Origin: Alopecurus myosuroides
Lineage: Eukaryota > Streptophyta > Magnoliopsida > Poales > Poaceae
Length of the DNA stretch: 64,000 nucleotides
Direction of reading: 5' to 3'
Assembly: GCA_028641055.1 (NCBI GenBank)
Contig: CM054057.1
Span: 725,930,484 to 725,994,483, forward strand
Shown here piece after piece: positions 44,205-55,746 of this stretch. The notes beneath the pieces were generated by a model. It had not been told where the DNA came from. It searched no databases and was given only the letters and a program-made list of their open reading frames with translations. The translations under genes were made by a program, and so were the position numbers. Positions within the stretch are counted from its first letter, which is position 1. Every line of letters starts with the position of its first letter.

Positions 44205-44759
44205 GGTGGCGGCTAGGGTTGCTTTGCCAGGGACGCGTCCGGGGTGGGTGGGTTGTACGGGCGGCGGGGGGCCTTTAAAAAGGACCCGGGCTGGGCTGGC
44301 ATGCCAACCGGCGGCCTGAACGTGGCGGCGGTTGCAGGCGGCCATGAATGCGGGGAGCCGAGGCGTGGCGCGTGGGGAGTGGGGCGTGGGAAGCCGAGGC
44401 GGGAAGACGAGCGGGAAGAGGCGGAAGACGAGGCGGACAGCCCTTTGACCGTCCTTCGTCTTAGTTTAATGGACCAGGCGAACCAGCCACCAGGCCGCTG
44501 GCCAGTGGCCCCTGTTGACTGGCCATAATAACAGGCGCGGGCCAGTGGGCCCTTCGAACCGTTGACTGTCCATAAATAAAAGACGCGGGCCAGTGGGCCT
44601 TTTTGACTAAAAAATGTGTCCGTGGGCTTAATTAAAGACGTGGGCCTGGAGCGGTTGGGGAAGGGGAGGCCGGTTGGCGATTGCGAGGCAGGAGAAAAAA
44701 AAACGAACAAAAAAAACCTGCCGCGGCAGGGAAAATGGGCGGACTTTATTCATTTTTTA

Positions 44760-44974
44760 AGAAGGCATCCATCCCGGTCCCTAAAACGAACCGGGACGAA
44801 CTCCCTCGCGGTCCCTGGCCCAGAGTCGCCACGTGGGCCAGCCTTACCATCCCGGGTGCTGGCACAACCGGGACCAATGGGGAGGGCCATTTGTCCCGGC
44901 TAGCCCATCCCGGTTGCGCAACCGGGACAAATGGCCCTTACGACCCGGGACAAAAGGCCCTGTTTCCACTAGTG
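44760..44974. repeat. Right subterminal repeats and terminus of the CACTA element
   Basis: Inverted units such as CATCCCGGT...GAACCGGGACGAAC and TTGTCCCGGCTAG...CAACCGGGACAAATGG, ending GGCCCTGTTTCCACTAGTG. Confidence 0.8.
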
Positions 44975-45167
44975 ACTAGTTACAAATATCTCTTCTAAAG
45001 TTACGCAGATAGGTGAGACTTGCGAATTATGTTAATTCCGTGCTTGTGTTTAGATTAGTAACATAATTTTATATACAATAACTATGAAATAGCACGTAAA
45101 TTTTGAGAGAAAAATAGCAGTTGACCATGATAACTAAACTATATTTAGTCGCAAAGTCATTTTGGCT

Positions 45168-45537
45168 CCCGAGCTCCGGTGCTCACTCCGTTTAAAAAAA
45201 AAACATTATTTAGAAGTTTTAGAAAAAATAAAAATGATTCTGGGGATATTTCATGATATAGCCTACGGACGTGCAAAATCACAACACAAAATTATTTATA
45301 TTATGAGATTCACAAAAATGACAAAATCTCACAAAATTTAGAGATTTGAAACACTATATTAAAGATCTATACCCTTGTCATTTCTGTGTAGCTCAAAATA
45401 TAAGGTTTTTCAAATTTAAATTTTACATGTTTGTATAATAAATCATTGAGAATATCAAGATTTGTTTTCATATTTTTTTTGAAACTTTTAGATATGTTTT
45501 TGGATTTTTTTTAATCGAGAGAGCACTGGAGGTCGGG
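45168..45537. mobile_element. Small element with inverted termini, class unknown
   Basis: The left end CCCGAGCTCCGGTGCTCACTC and the complement of the right end CCCGACCTCCAGTGCTCTCTC match at 18 of 21 positions. The 370-bp interior is AT-rich. No target duplication was recognised. Confidence 0.5.
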
Positions 45538-45682
45538 TGCATGAAATCTCCACTCATATTTAATTACATGTACATATATATACAAATGCTCTCCTCTACA
45601 TGCTCCCATGCAGAGACTCTCTTTCACCGTCCCTTACACGCGGCTCCTAGAAGCCGCGCGTTGCACCGGTCCACGACACAAC

Positions 45683-46224
45683 TAAGGATGGCCATTTTAT
45701 CCACGGATCCGGGTATCCATGGATATCCGACCCGGTGGGTAAGGGTTTGGAGAGTTAGTTACGCCCACGGATTTCTTGGGCCGGATATCCAGTAACTCAT
45801 GGGATGTGCATGGGCAAAGGTTTCGACCCATGGATACAGGACTACTGGTGTTGCTTGGATATTACAATGCATTGACCATAAAATTATATCATATATTATC
45901 GTTTAAATCATGAACTTTTGCTGCTGAAATGGTGATGTACGTAGTGCTGAAATATTGTTATGGTGTTGTTGTTTTGTTGAAATGTTACCATAGTGCTACT
46001 ATTTCGCTGATATTACTGTTGAAATAGTGTTTGAGTGCTAAAATATTGTTATATTGATATACATAGTGCGTAAACTCATGGATATCCGCGTATCCGGTGG
46101 CTTTGGATATGGGTCGCCATCCATGTCCATGGATATTTTCGTGAGCAGGCCATAACGAGAGTGATGGATTTGGATTTGGATCTGGATTTGGTATATCCGT
46201 CCAAACCCGCCCCATTGCCATCCT
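45683..46224. mobile_element. Non-autonomous hAT element (542 bp), relative of 35,400-35,960
   Basis: It starts TAAGGATGGCCATTTTATCC and ends CGCCCCATTGCCATCCT. The flanks GACACAAC and CACATAAC agree at 6 of 8 positions. It shares the interior CCACGGATCCG...TATCCATGGATAT...GGTGGGTAAGGGTTTGGAG with the intron element. Confidence 0.75.
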
Positions 46225-46638
46225 CACATAACAACGCGACGACGCGCCGAGACAGCGCGGTTAGGTCGTCACAGTGTAGCGCATGTATTTTTTTTTTCAA
46301 AAGTTAAGCAATGTCAAATTTTCCCAAGTTTATTAAGAAAAGTATTTACATCTACAATAACAAATATATATCATATGAAAATATACATCATGATAAATCT
46401 AATGGTATTGTTTGTGTATTCTAGGTGTTGATGTTTTTTTCTACACTTAGGCAAACTTTAAACGCCGAACTGAAAACGCGGTTTTCTCTGTTTTCTCTGT
46501 TTTTCGGATTCGTGGTGGAGGGGAGCGTAGCAGAGTCCGTAAACGAAACTTGGACGATGCTAAATTATAAATTTCATGGTTATAGATATTGACGAACACT
46601 TGTAATTCCTCGCGGAACTCGAACACAAACGATTATAA

Positions 46639-47360
46639 TTACACATAATTAGTAAGCGGTTCATCGCCGCACCCTACACTGCCGGGGCCAAAATATCCGG
46701 CGTCATCTTCTTCGCCGGGGCGTCTTCTTCTCCCTCCGTCGCGCCGTCTTCGGTCGGAGCCGGAGTCGAGGGAGGACCCGCGGATGGAGGAGGGAGAATG
46801 CTGCACGAACTGGGACGCCGCAATGGCGTCCCACTCCTGCTTCTTCTGCTGCAGCTCCTCGTCCGCACGGAGGGTGCGTTGCAGATGGCGCTCGTTGTAG
46901 TCGTTGACGTGCCGCTGGTAGCGGCGGCGCCGAGTCGCCTTCCTCCGCTCGTGGAGGAGTCTCCTCTGGATCCCGAAGTGGAGGAGGTCCTCCTCGGTCT
47001 CCATGGGGCCCTGCTCCACTGGAGCCTCGTCATCGGAGCTGTTGTCCTCCACGAGAGCCCAAAAGACCGTCGCAGGTGACTACGGGGGGACAACTCCGGC
47101 CGCGAGCGGGTCCTGGCCCTGCCAGAGCGGCGGAGGGGCTACGCTGTTGCATCAGTAGAGGAGGTTGTGCTGGTCGATGCGAGGCACAACCTCGCTCGAC
47201 GGCGGTGGTGTGGGGAGAGGAGGGGAGGCGAAGGGATTGCCGTTGGAGGAGGTGAAGGGGAAGGCGGCGGGGTGGCTACTGAATCGCTCGTCGGAGCTAC
47301 GCGAGCTGGAGGAGGGATTGCGGCGGAGGCGGGTAGAGTTCGAAAGGGGCGTGACCTAAG
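46639..47360 (-). pseudogene. Decayed gene of a transposon-borne type
   Basis: The minus strand reads, from right to left, VAPPPLWQGQDPLAAGVVPP, a stop, then SPATVFWALVEDNSSDDEAP, LLHERRKATRRRRYQRHVND, YNERHLQRTLRADEELQQKK, and ends after ADEPLT-like tail codons at 46,639. At least two in-frame stops interrupt it. The Arg-rich helical middle and Pro-rich ends recall short proteins in Triticeae repeats (memory, weak). No known domain. No element ends could be tied to it. Confidence 0.4.
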
Positions 47361-47509
47361 AACGACTCGGGAGCCCGTACATACAGCGGCTAGCGGTGGG
47401 AGATTCCCGGGCCCTCGAGTCGCGCTCTCGGTCCGGTCTGCATTTACGGGTGCTGCTAGGGCCTAGAAACCAGACGCAACCCGTAAAGCCGCCGGAATTT
47501 TACTGGTTT

Positions 47510-47650
47510 GACCCTTTTAAGGGCTCTACTAGAGTTGCTCTTGTGTTTTGTCGCGTGTTTTCCACATACACATGGCAAAGAACACAAATCGTTGTCGTGT
47601 GTTTTCTAGCGGCACAGGGCAAACAACCATAACTGTTAACACATCAACAC
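47510..47650. mobile_element. Remnant of a TTTGCCGTGTG-type CACTA end
   Basis: Degenerate words TTTGTCGCGTGTTTTCCACA, ACATGGCAAAGAACACA and CGTTGTCGTGTGTTTTCTAG. No terminus. Confidence 0.4.
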
Positions 47651-48755
47651 GTCAAGTGCTTTAACACATAGTTAAATACAACTTTATTAGAAAAAAGTTT
47701 GTTAGAAGGATACGCTCACTTTGCCTATCCCTAGGAGACTAGGGGGAGAGCAGCGCCGCCGACCCTCGCCCTCCCCGTCCGTCCCCTTCCTTCCCATCGC
47801 CGCTTGAGGTCTCACCGGGGAAAGCCCAGCGGTGCCTATGACGGCGACGGCAGGGTATCCTGCGTGCGCGTGGCGGTGGGGCACAACTCCAGTGGCGATG
47901 GTGTGTGACTTGGCGGGGTACGGCGGCAAGGCGTCGCGGGATCCCCGTGGAGGCGCACGCAGCGGCGACCGAGGTGGGCCGACTAACTCACGACGGTGGC
48001 GCCCCATGCAAACGCCGCGATGAGCGATGGCCAATCCGGGCCTAGATGGGCTCGGGCGGGCTTCTATCACGCCTCCGCAGTAGGTTTGTGCAGGAGCGCT
48101 CGGTGAATCCGGCCGCTGGGCACCGTGGCAATGCCGGAGACCTAGTGTTTCTAATTTATCATTAATAAAAATCGGCTGTGGGCATTATTTTGATGCAGAG
48201 GGAGAACCTACATTTCTAGAAGAAGAAAAATGCTTTATCGTCACTATGTCTTTTGCGTAGACGGGAACAAGTTTCCCGTAGTGAGTACTCTTCGGACTGT
48301 TATGTCGGCGTACTGTTCCCATCCCCCATGCATGCATGCCCTCTCATCGACATATCATTGCAGTCCAAGATGCAATGTTCACCCAGATGCCGCACACATG
48401 ATTCCAAACGCTTCTTCACACGTGATATTTATGCAGATCTAAGATCTCACGATATCTTGCAGCATAGTAGCAGGCTGACCCGTGAGTCCGTGACTAGAAC
48501 TAGCTAGTCTGCTAGCCTATGCCTATGCAAGCAGATAGCCCAGCTGTCTCTGCTAGGGTGTATTGAACCATTATTTCGTTTTTCATGTGCTAGAAGCCTA
48601 GAAATAGAGCTACCTTGAAGTACTATATGAATATTTCACGGCATGGCCCGCCAGCAGATCCAGCTTTAAGTGACAACAATTGGAGTGTTCCTTCGTGGGT
48701 GACCAGTCAGTAATCTCTAGGCCATGCAAGCAGGTAATGCTACACCTACCGACGA
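47651..48755. other. No gene recognised
   Basis: A GC-rich part (47,740-48,120) is open on the minus strand for about 120 codons but shows no domain or repeat and is not called. The remainder is unremarkable. Confidence 0.4.
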
Positions 48756-48759
48756 AACA

Positions 48760-48932
48760 GTTTACGGAACCCCTAGTAACCAACGAAAACATGGAGAGGA
48801 TAAATTGCTCGGTCCCAGCCATAGAAAATCAGTTACGAAAATTCAGAAAATACCCCCATCTATCCGAGCTCCACTTCTTCGCGGCCAGAGGCCGCGCGAC
48901 GACCTAGCCCTCGTGCGCGACGGCGGTGCATT
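48760..48932 (+). repeat. Duplicated segment, copy 1
   Basis: GTTTACGGAACC...AACGAAAACATGGAG...CTCGGTCCCAGC...AAAATTCAGAAAATA...ATCTATCCGAGCTC...CTAGCCCTCGTGCGCGACGG recurs at 57,455-57,639 in the same orientation with small differences. The origin is unknown; it may be part of an undescribed element or a gene leader. Confidence 0.7.
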
Positions 48933-49160
48933 TCGTCTTGCCTTCTGTACGTTTGGACTCTGTATGCACTCGGTTAAAAGCGGGCTTAAGGGTTATCTTC
49001 AACTTGGTTGCACACTAGACGATTATAGGCTATGTAGTGTTTTTTTTTGCTAGTTATTTTTAGTGGCTTATTTTGGGGTTTCTAAATACGATCTTCAAGT
49101 TAATTGTAAGAGTGAGGACAATAGTATAGCTAGTTGTTGGCTATAAGACAATACAATCTA

Positions 49161-49634
49161 TCTATACTTCTTAAAAGACAAAATCCCACTAAGATGTATT
49201 TATGATTTTTCTGTCTCAACATGCAAGCTATCCACATCATCCACCATTTTAGTCAATCAATTATCCATGTCATCTCCACTAATAATTGTGATATTGCATA
49301 TTTCATGCCATATAACCATGCTATTTTTTCAACCATGTAATTATCCATGTCACTAATATTTATTTCTCAAAATATACAATAATTTCAGGCGAATTAAATT
49401 TAGTATATCGATTATGTGATCAATTGAACCTTTATAATGGAATATTTCATACACCTTATACCCATTTCATTCATAGAATATATTTTTAAAGAGATACCCG
49501 CTGCAACGCGCGGGGTATTCTTATCGATTATGTGGTCAATTCAATCTTGATAATTGAATATTTTATACACCTTATATCCATTTAGAATATTTTTTAAAGA
49601 GATACCCGCTGCAACGCGCGGGGCATTCTTCTAG
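49161..49634 (+). mobile_element. Small non-autonomous Helitron
   Basis: It starts TCTATACTTCTTAAAAGAC right after A. It ends with the hairpin CCCGCTGCAACGCGCGGG, then GCATTCTTCTAG, and is followed by T. This is the rule for Helitrons (TC...hairpin...CTRR between A and T). At 474 bp it has no coding capacity. The last 116 bp are duplicated in tandem, giving a second hairpin at about 49,496-49,514 without CTAG. Confidence 0.8.
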
Positions 49635-50101
49635 TATCATGTATAGCTAACACTATGTCAACATCTTATATCTTATATCTTATATTTACTAATTGGAGAC
49701 TCTCTACGAGGCACCACGTTAATACTAGAAAAATATATTAAAGTAACCCTTTCATGTGAATTATGCGGTCAAGATTGAATATGGGTTAGAGGAGTTTTGT
49801 CTCTTTACGTACCATGTCTAATTTAATCATGGGGTTGTATTTGTGTATGTCCTATTTGTATTGGTACATCACGTGTGGGGCTAACTACTGCCATCCGAAT
49901 AAATTAGAACTTCACCAACCATGTACGAGTAGGACTCTTATTTCTAATCAATTATGTACCGTCCAAGTAAAAAAAAGAGTAAAGTTCTATAATTGTTTCT
50001 TACGGGCAGAGGACTCCACGCCTAGGAGTTTTGGAGACTTTATCTCCTTTAATTTTTTACTGTATGCTGTACAACTATGTAAAAAGAAACCGTAGAACCT
50101 C
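49635..50101. other. No gene recognised
   Basis: AT-rich intergenic DNA. An open stretch at 49,814-50,095 has no family resemblance and is left out. Confidence 0.4.
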
Positions 50102-50400
50102 CACTAGAAGAAATATGTTGATACATGACGCTCTATTTTCGTCACCAAATCGTCATCATATTTCATCCATGACGATCCTATGACGAAAAACAAATCGTTG
50201 AAAACCGAGCGTCAGTAATTAACCACAACGACGTTTTTTTTGGAAACATCATGAATATCCACGACGATATAGGAACGTCATGAATCTATGACGATCCAAA
50301 ATCGTCGTGAGCAGTCCGGGCAGGACACATCAGTTCCGACGTGGCTAGTCCTACGTGGAAAAATCATGACGATTTGAAAACGCCGTGGATCAAATACAGC
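50102..50400 (+). mobile_element. CACTA terminus with ATGACG/CGTCAT subterminal repeats
   Basis: CACTAGAAGAAATATGTTG starts at 50,102 after CTC. Many ATGACG, CGTCAT and TCGTCA words follow (50,120-50,390), the usual layout of one CACTA group. No matching right terminus was found, so the element is truncated or its end is unrecognisable. Confidence 0.7.
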
Positions 50401-53020
50401 CCAGTCCATTTCTGTGATCTTCGTGGGCCTAGCCCAATTATTCTGCCATTTTCTGTTCTAATATTTGGCCTTTTCTGGTTCATTTTTATCTTGGGCCTTG
50501 GCCTTTTGTGTCCTATTTCGTTTAATTTTAATAATGCATTTCTATTAATCAAATTTGGGCCATAGCCTTATTAGAGCCCATGTATTATTTGGTCCAGTCC
50601 ACTATTCAGCCATTTAAATTAATATTTAAATAGATTAACTATTCAACTTATGAAAATATCGCAGGCAAGAAAACAGAAACGAAGACATGCACCAGCTACA
50701 CAAGGCCATCTTATATTCTTCAAATAACATTAATTCAGTAGGAACAGGAGTTTGTTTTACAAAGACATGGACCAGCCACACACGGCCATCTTACATCGCA
50801 CCAACATTGTGTCGACAAAAAAACAGCTAGGAAATGGAGCCTACTGTATTCATCAATCAAACAAGAAGATCACAGATTCAAAAATCTATTCCAGCCAATG
50901 GAAACAAGACCCTCATGTGCGCATCCATCTTAACGGTTCGCCTTGGCAACACGGTTCATGTCCTTACTGATGGTATGCTGCAACAAGAACCAATAACTAT
51001 AATCAGAGATCAAGACACGAGCTCGGATAAGTATTCCTATACCTCGGCTTGTTCAAAAAATCACTGAAAAATTAAGGAACATATGCTGGTAAATAGGAGA
51101 ATGTTACCAGCATATCCAAAAAGATTGTAAACAAAATACTAACATGGCCACTTGGTAACCTCTGTGATACAACCAGCCTGGTGGGAAACATCTACTCTAG
51201 ATATGAATTGAATACTCTAGATATGAATCCAACAACTGGGATGAACGATTCAATTCCACACGAGAAAAGTTAGGCAAGTATAATGTTACCAGATACTTAT
51301 ATGAGCACACAAGCAAAACATTTTAATATCTATGTTATGTAGAGGAAGATAGATGAACTGAATCTAAAACGATTGCTACAGAAACGGCCCAAGTTGTCAA
51401 AGAAACAGAAATATACTAGAACAGAGGCATGCCTGCAGCTTTAATTGTAGCAGATAATACTTCCGACAGTATCATACGGGTTAGACACATCCAACATACC
51501 AGAGTGTGTCGGCGAAGGAAAACAAGCCAGTCAAGATTCTCCAGGAACTAGAGAAGTATGCAGGGCTGCACTCGAGTGCTCCTACAGACAAGGAGGTCGA
51601 GCTCTCCTCCATTATACCTGGATGGAGAACAAAGACAATATGGATCATCGGGTTAACTAGTTGTAAAAAACAAGCATGCTCACTGGAAATACGGAGGTTA
51701 ATAGCATCAGGAAATGCTAGTGTACATAACAGTCTGAAAGGACGGTAACTCTGCAAGTTATGGGTCGGACGAGGCGATCTCACGTTGTTTTCCAATAATA
51801 TATCCACAAACCCCTTTTCACACTTTCCTGTACACTTTGCCCTCTGTGATGCCATAAGAACCTGATTTCAATAAACAAAAGCTTAGCAAATATTTTAAGG
51901 AATTTATAGACAAACCAATCTATAACATTTAACCGAAAAATTGTTATCATCTAAGAAAATATTCAGCAATGTAGTAGATTCAAAAGACAAGTGATCAGCA
52001 AGAATTGTCTAGCGTTGCTACAAATATTTGAGAATACAACTTCTGTTGCTACAATACCAACACTTATGACTGTTGTTGCAGATGCTAAATTACAGCATTA
52101 TCATGCACCTGGTTGCTATACTATTTAGTGATAGACTATACCATCCATATGAACATGCATAGACAACAAAAGAAGATTCTATACACACTGGGAATGAACA
52201 TCTGGAAAGAAAAGTCAAACATGAATGCTGTAAGACAAATTGATAACAAGGAGTTTTGGAGTTTATTTTCTTGCTGATCTTGATTTACCGACCGTTTGAA
52301 GTGTAATCATGTTCTGCAATTATTCACGTTGGGTATAAAAGAAAGTGGCCCAGGTCGCTTATCTAATTCGCAGCGCCGGCATGCAAGCATGTGCAGAAGC
52401 CACGAACGTTCATATGTCACTAGAGTAGAAAAACTATGCCATAACAGATGAGATAGATAGACTTAAATGGAAAAAACATATTTCATATCGCTAACTTTAT
52501 TTGATAGATGAAAATGGCCGTTAGATGTTTTATGTGTGTCTAATGGACATAATTCATTTCCATGTTTGCCCAAAAATTGTTGTAAATGTTATAAGCCTCA
52601 TAAGTCAGCTAACCAATAAAGATAGGTAAAAATAAAATTTGATCTAATGATCGACCTAGACGTATGTAAATGCTATCTTCCTCAACCTAATATTGTCGGT
52701 ATTATAATACTTATCATTCATTTCAAGCGGCTTTGCGTGTAATTCGTTCTATGCTTCCTCGGCGTGAATTGGAGATGTTTCATAGGACCCCGCTGATGCG
52801 TGAGTGATTTTCGGACTGGTAGTATCGTAGTTTAGGTCAGTGAAATTCAATACTTTTATTGCCATCTTCCATGGACCATTGGCTGTTTATACTATGGGGA
52901 GTCTAAGGAGCGCGGCATTTTTTAGCCCAGGCTACATGTTGCTGGTATTTTTAAATTTTAAAAACTAAATTGTTATGTCTCGAAAACATTCTACACATAG
53001 ATGATGATGATTTATACAAT
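50401..53020. other. Probable interior of the CACTA element; no gene identified
   Basis: Open stretches at 51,481-51,855 (minus) and 51,506-51,748 (plus) overlap on opposite strands and show no known motif. The rest is AT-rich. Confidence 0.35.
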
Positions 53021-53136
53021 TATTTTTTCTAGGTTTGGTGTGTCTAGAGATCTACACATAGATGAGAACCTCCATCTCTATCATAGATCTAGATTTTTTG
53101 TCATTTTTATACAACATAAAATACAATATATTTCCC
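53021..53136. repeat. Scrambled junction left of the integrase fragment
   Basis: CTAGGTTTGGTGTGTCTAGA (about 53,030) is a near copy of CTAGGTTTGGTGTGCCTAGA (about 53,137). GAGAACCTCCATC (about 53,064) is the inverse of GATGGAGGTTCTC (about 53,168). CTACACATAGATGA occurs twice (about 52,991 and 53,052). Confidence 0.65.
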
Positions 53137-54096
53137 TAGGTTTGGTGTGCCTAGATATCTTATGACTGATGGAGGTTCTCATTTCATTCATGATTCTTTT
53201 AGAGAAACTATTGCTAAATTTGATGTTAATCATAGAATTGCTTCACCTTATCATCCTCAAACTAGTGGTAAAATCAATGTTCAAGATATCGCTTATCGGG
53301 AACTTATCGGTCGAGCCCCGATAAGTGGTAAATCGACCGATTTATCGGAATATCGGTCAAAATATCGGAATATCGGCCGAAATATCGGCTGATTTATCTT
53401 ATCGGCCAGACACCGATAAGCGATAAATCAGCCGATTTATCGGAATATCGGCCAATATGTTGAACAGACCGTAAAATAGAACTATCAAATAGGAAGATCA
53501 AATTAATTTTGCAAAAGACCGTTAACAAATATAGGAAGAATTCGTCTAAGAAACTTAGTGATGCTTTGTGGGCTTATAGAACTGCTTATAGAAAATCCAT
53601 GGGCATGTCTCCTTATGAAATGCTTTATGGAAAAACTTGTCATTTACCCCTTTAGCTAGAACACAAAGCTTATTGGGCTGTTAGGGAACTTAATTGTGAT
53701 TTCAAATTAGCTGGTGCGAAAAGATTGTTAGATATGAGTTCTTTAGATGAATGGAGAAGTGAAACTTATGAAAATATCAAGTTGCTTAAAGAAAAAGTGA
53801 AAATATGACATGATAAACGGATTCTCAAAAGAGAATTTAACATAGGTGATAAAATATTATTGTATAGGTATCGCCTCATATTTTTGGCAGAAAAATTGCT
53901 AGCTAAATGGGAGGGACCATTTTTTGTGGAAGAAGTTTACCGCTATGGTGCTATCAAGATTAATAATTTCCAAGGCACCAATCAACAAGTTGTGAATGGC
54001 CAAAGACTAAAGCATTATTTATCTGGTGATCCATACAACATGGAAGGTGATATTTTTCGGGTGCTCACTCCGGAAGATCATATTAGAGCTAAATGA
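53137..54096 (+). pseudogene. Athila-type Gypsy integrase C-terminal part, split by a MITE
   Basis: The left part reads FGVPRYLMTDGGSHFIHDSF and NHRIASPYHPQTSGK, the end of the integrase core with the Asp of TDGG and the YHPQTSG signature. A 195-bp miniature element interrupts it. It then continues with LILQKTVNKYRKNSSKKL, DALWAYRTAYRKSMGMSPYE, LNCDFKLAGAKRL and the C-terminal KWEGPFFVEEVYRYGAIKIN, ending at 54,096. Stops after CHLPL and EKVKI show decay. Reverse transcriptase, RNase H and the integrase zinc finger are missing, so the left end is truncated. The sequence type matches Athila-lineage elements, the lineage of the LTR element at 57,640. Confidence 0.8.
53275..53469. mobile_element. 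Miniature element inside the integrase gene (hAT-like)
   Basis: A 195-bp element starting CAATGTTCAAGATATCG and ending AATATGTTGAACAGAC, flanked by GGTAAAAT and CGTAAAAT (8 bp, one difference). The interior is a dense palindrome of TTATCGG/CCGATAA and ATATCGG words. Leaving it out makes the integrase frame continuous, which supports the borders. Confidence 0.75.
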
Positions 54097-55746
54097 ATAT
54101 GATGTGTTGTTATATCATGTTTTTCTACCTATTCAGGTTCACTCCAAATATTATTGCTACCTACTGATTTGTTGGGTGCTTCCTTGCTGTTGTGTTGGGT
54201 TGTTTACATTTGATGCGATTAGTTTGAAAAAAGGGGTAAACAACTTTGGATTCTCTTTACATCGGTATCGGTCTCACCTTCCTTTCTTGTTGCCTATTAG
54301 ATGGTTGTATCTTGATTTCCCTTTGCTTATTTTTTTAGTCTCGTTGGCTAAATCTTATCTTTATTTTTCCTACAGGTCCAGCGTGCTACTCTTCTTCTTC
54401 CACCATCGTTTCTGATTGCGCATTATGGTTGGCCTCCTTATCTAAATCTAATTCTTTCTCTTGGGCTATTTACCTTTCGCCTGCTCGTGCCTTGTACGTT
54501 GATGAAATGTCTGGCTAATAATTTAGCTTTTTTATTTCTTTGTTTCTTCTAGGTTGTGCTATTTGTACCCTGCCACTTCTCTACAAGGCTTCTAGCTTCC
54601 TCTCCGGCCCTCATAGGAAATGTTCATATTTTTCTGTGGTTTTTGACTTCTTGTATACGTATCCCATGACTAGGACGTGTGTGTAACCTGTTTTTCAATA
54701 TCGTTATTGTGATATGTAGTGTAGTTTCAACACCACTATGAGATACATGTTAAAACCAGAATGAGATACCATGGGTGTTTCTGTCACATAATTAACATTG
54801 TCTCTTGTCGATTTTAGTTGGGTAGTGTCTTGGAGCTTCCTTTTGGTTATGATGCTTTATGCCCCACTTTTGCAGTTGATCCTGGAGCTTGGAACCTACA
54901 TTGAGCTCAAGAAAATAGACGGTGCCATTTATTGATTTGTAAATCCAAAGTAATTATTTGGTCCATTTTTACCAAGGAATTTCTATTTACAATGATTATT
55001 ATTGCAACGAGCTTGTGTCCATTTTCAGTCCAGTTGAGAGACATTTTTTTCCAGTAGTCATTTGAGGTTGCATAATGAACTTGCTCATGTTTTTCTCTTA
55101 CTTTTCTGATTTATTGTTGCCGGTATTCAGTAGTCATATAAAAATTAGTTCCTCACCTTGATATTGAGCTCAGAGGAGCGGGACGTGTGTGTAGTTATGC
55201 TTCTTTGTAGCATAGTATAGTTTATTTATTGCACCCGTGCCTACATGTACATGTATTTTTACTTCTAGCAGTGTATGGTGCTTTTTTTCAAATGACATTT
55301 TTGTGATAGCTATTAAGTTTCGTTTTTGTTGGCTCATGCAGGTTGTGCCCTTCGAGGCCCTGAAAATAAGCTGCGTCCTGGTATTGGTTTTTGGTTGACT
55401 TACAGGATTAAGGTGCATATATTGGATACCAACATTTTTTGCTATAAGACTCAGTTATGTTCTCCATGTCCTAATCAATTCTTAGAAACTTAGTTGAAAC
55501 CGTGTTGCCGGTCTGGACTATTCAACGCGTAAGACATTTACTTGATCATATGCATTATAGGATCTTTTGGTGGAGCCTTCTTCTGAATAGTGAGGGACTT
55601 GCTATCTCGTGGTAGATATTTCTTCCAGAGAGAAGATGAGCAGCAGGTATCTAGCCTAACCAGTTGGACTAGCTTAGCTAAGTTTTGTCAACACAAAACA
55701 TGCAACACTGGCGCTCCGACTTACACTTAGGTTTTTTTTAGATAAA
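54097..55746. other. No gene recognised; probable 3' region of the Athila fragment and older DNA
   Basis: T-rich sequence without domains. GAAAAAAGGGGTA near 54,227 could be a polypurine tract but no LTR follows. Confidence 0.35.

Larger units (their letters stand above)
36697..44974 (+). mobile_element. Complete CACTA transposon (8278 bp) with captured host gene fragments
   Basis: The left terminus CACTAGTGGAAACAACCCC and the right terminus (complement CACTAGTGGAAACAGGGCC) share 14 terminal bases. The 3-bp duplication ACT is present on both sides (36,694-36,696 and 44,975-44,977). Subterminal repeats (TTGGTCCCGGTTCGTG, GAACCGGGACCAATG, CAACCGGGACAAATGG) fill both ends. Contents in order: TATA box, transposase gene with three frameshifts, three copies of a DRM methyltransferase fragment, a FAR1-like fragment, a 320-bp-arm hairpin, another subterminal-type block with a TATA box, and an antisense gene. 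It inserted about 0.5 kb downstream of the bHLH gene. Confidence 0.92.

Noticed and set aside
43183..44278. Long GC-rich open stretches on the plus strand opposite the antisense gene
   Set aside because: Shadow frames of the Pro/Ala/Arg-rich minus-strand gene.
51481..51855. Possible gene inside the ATGACG-type CACTA element
   Set aside because: Overlapping open frames on both strands with no motif, repeat or splice support.
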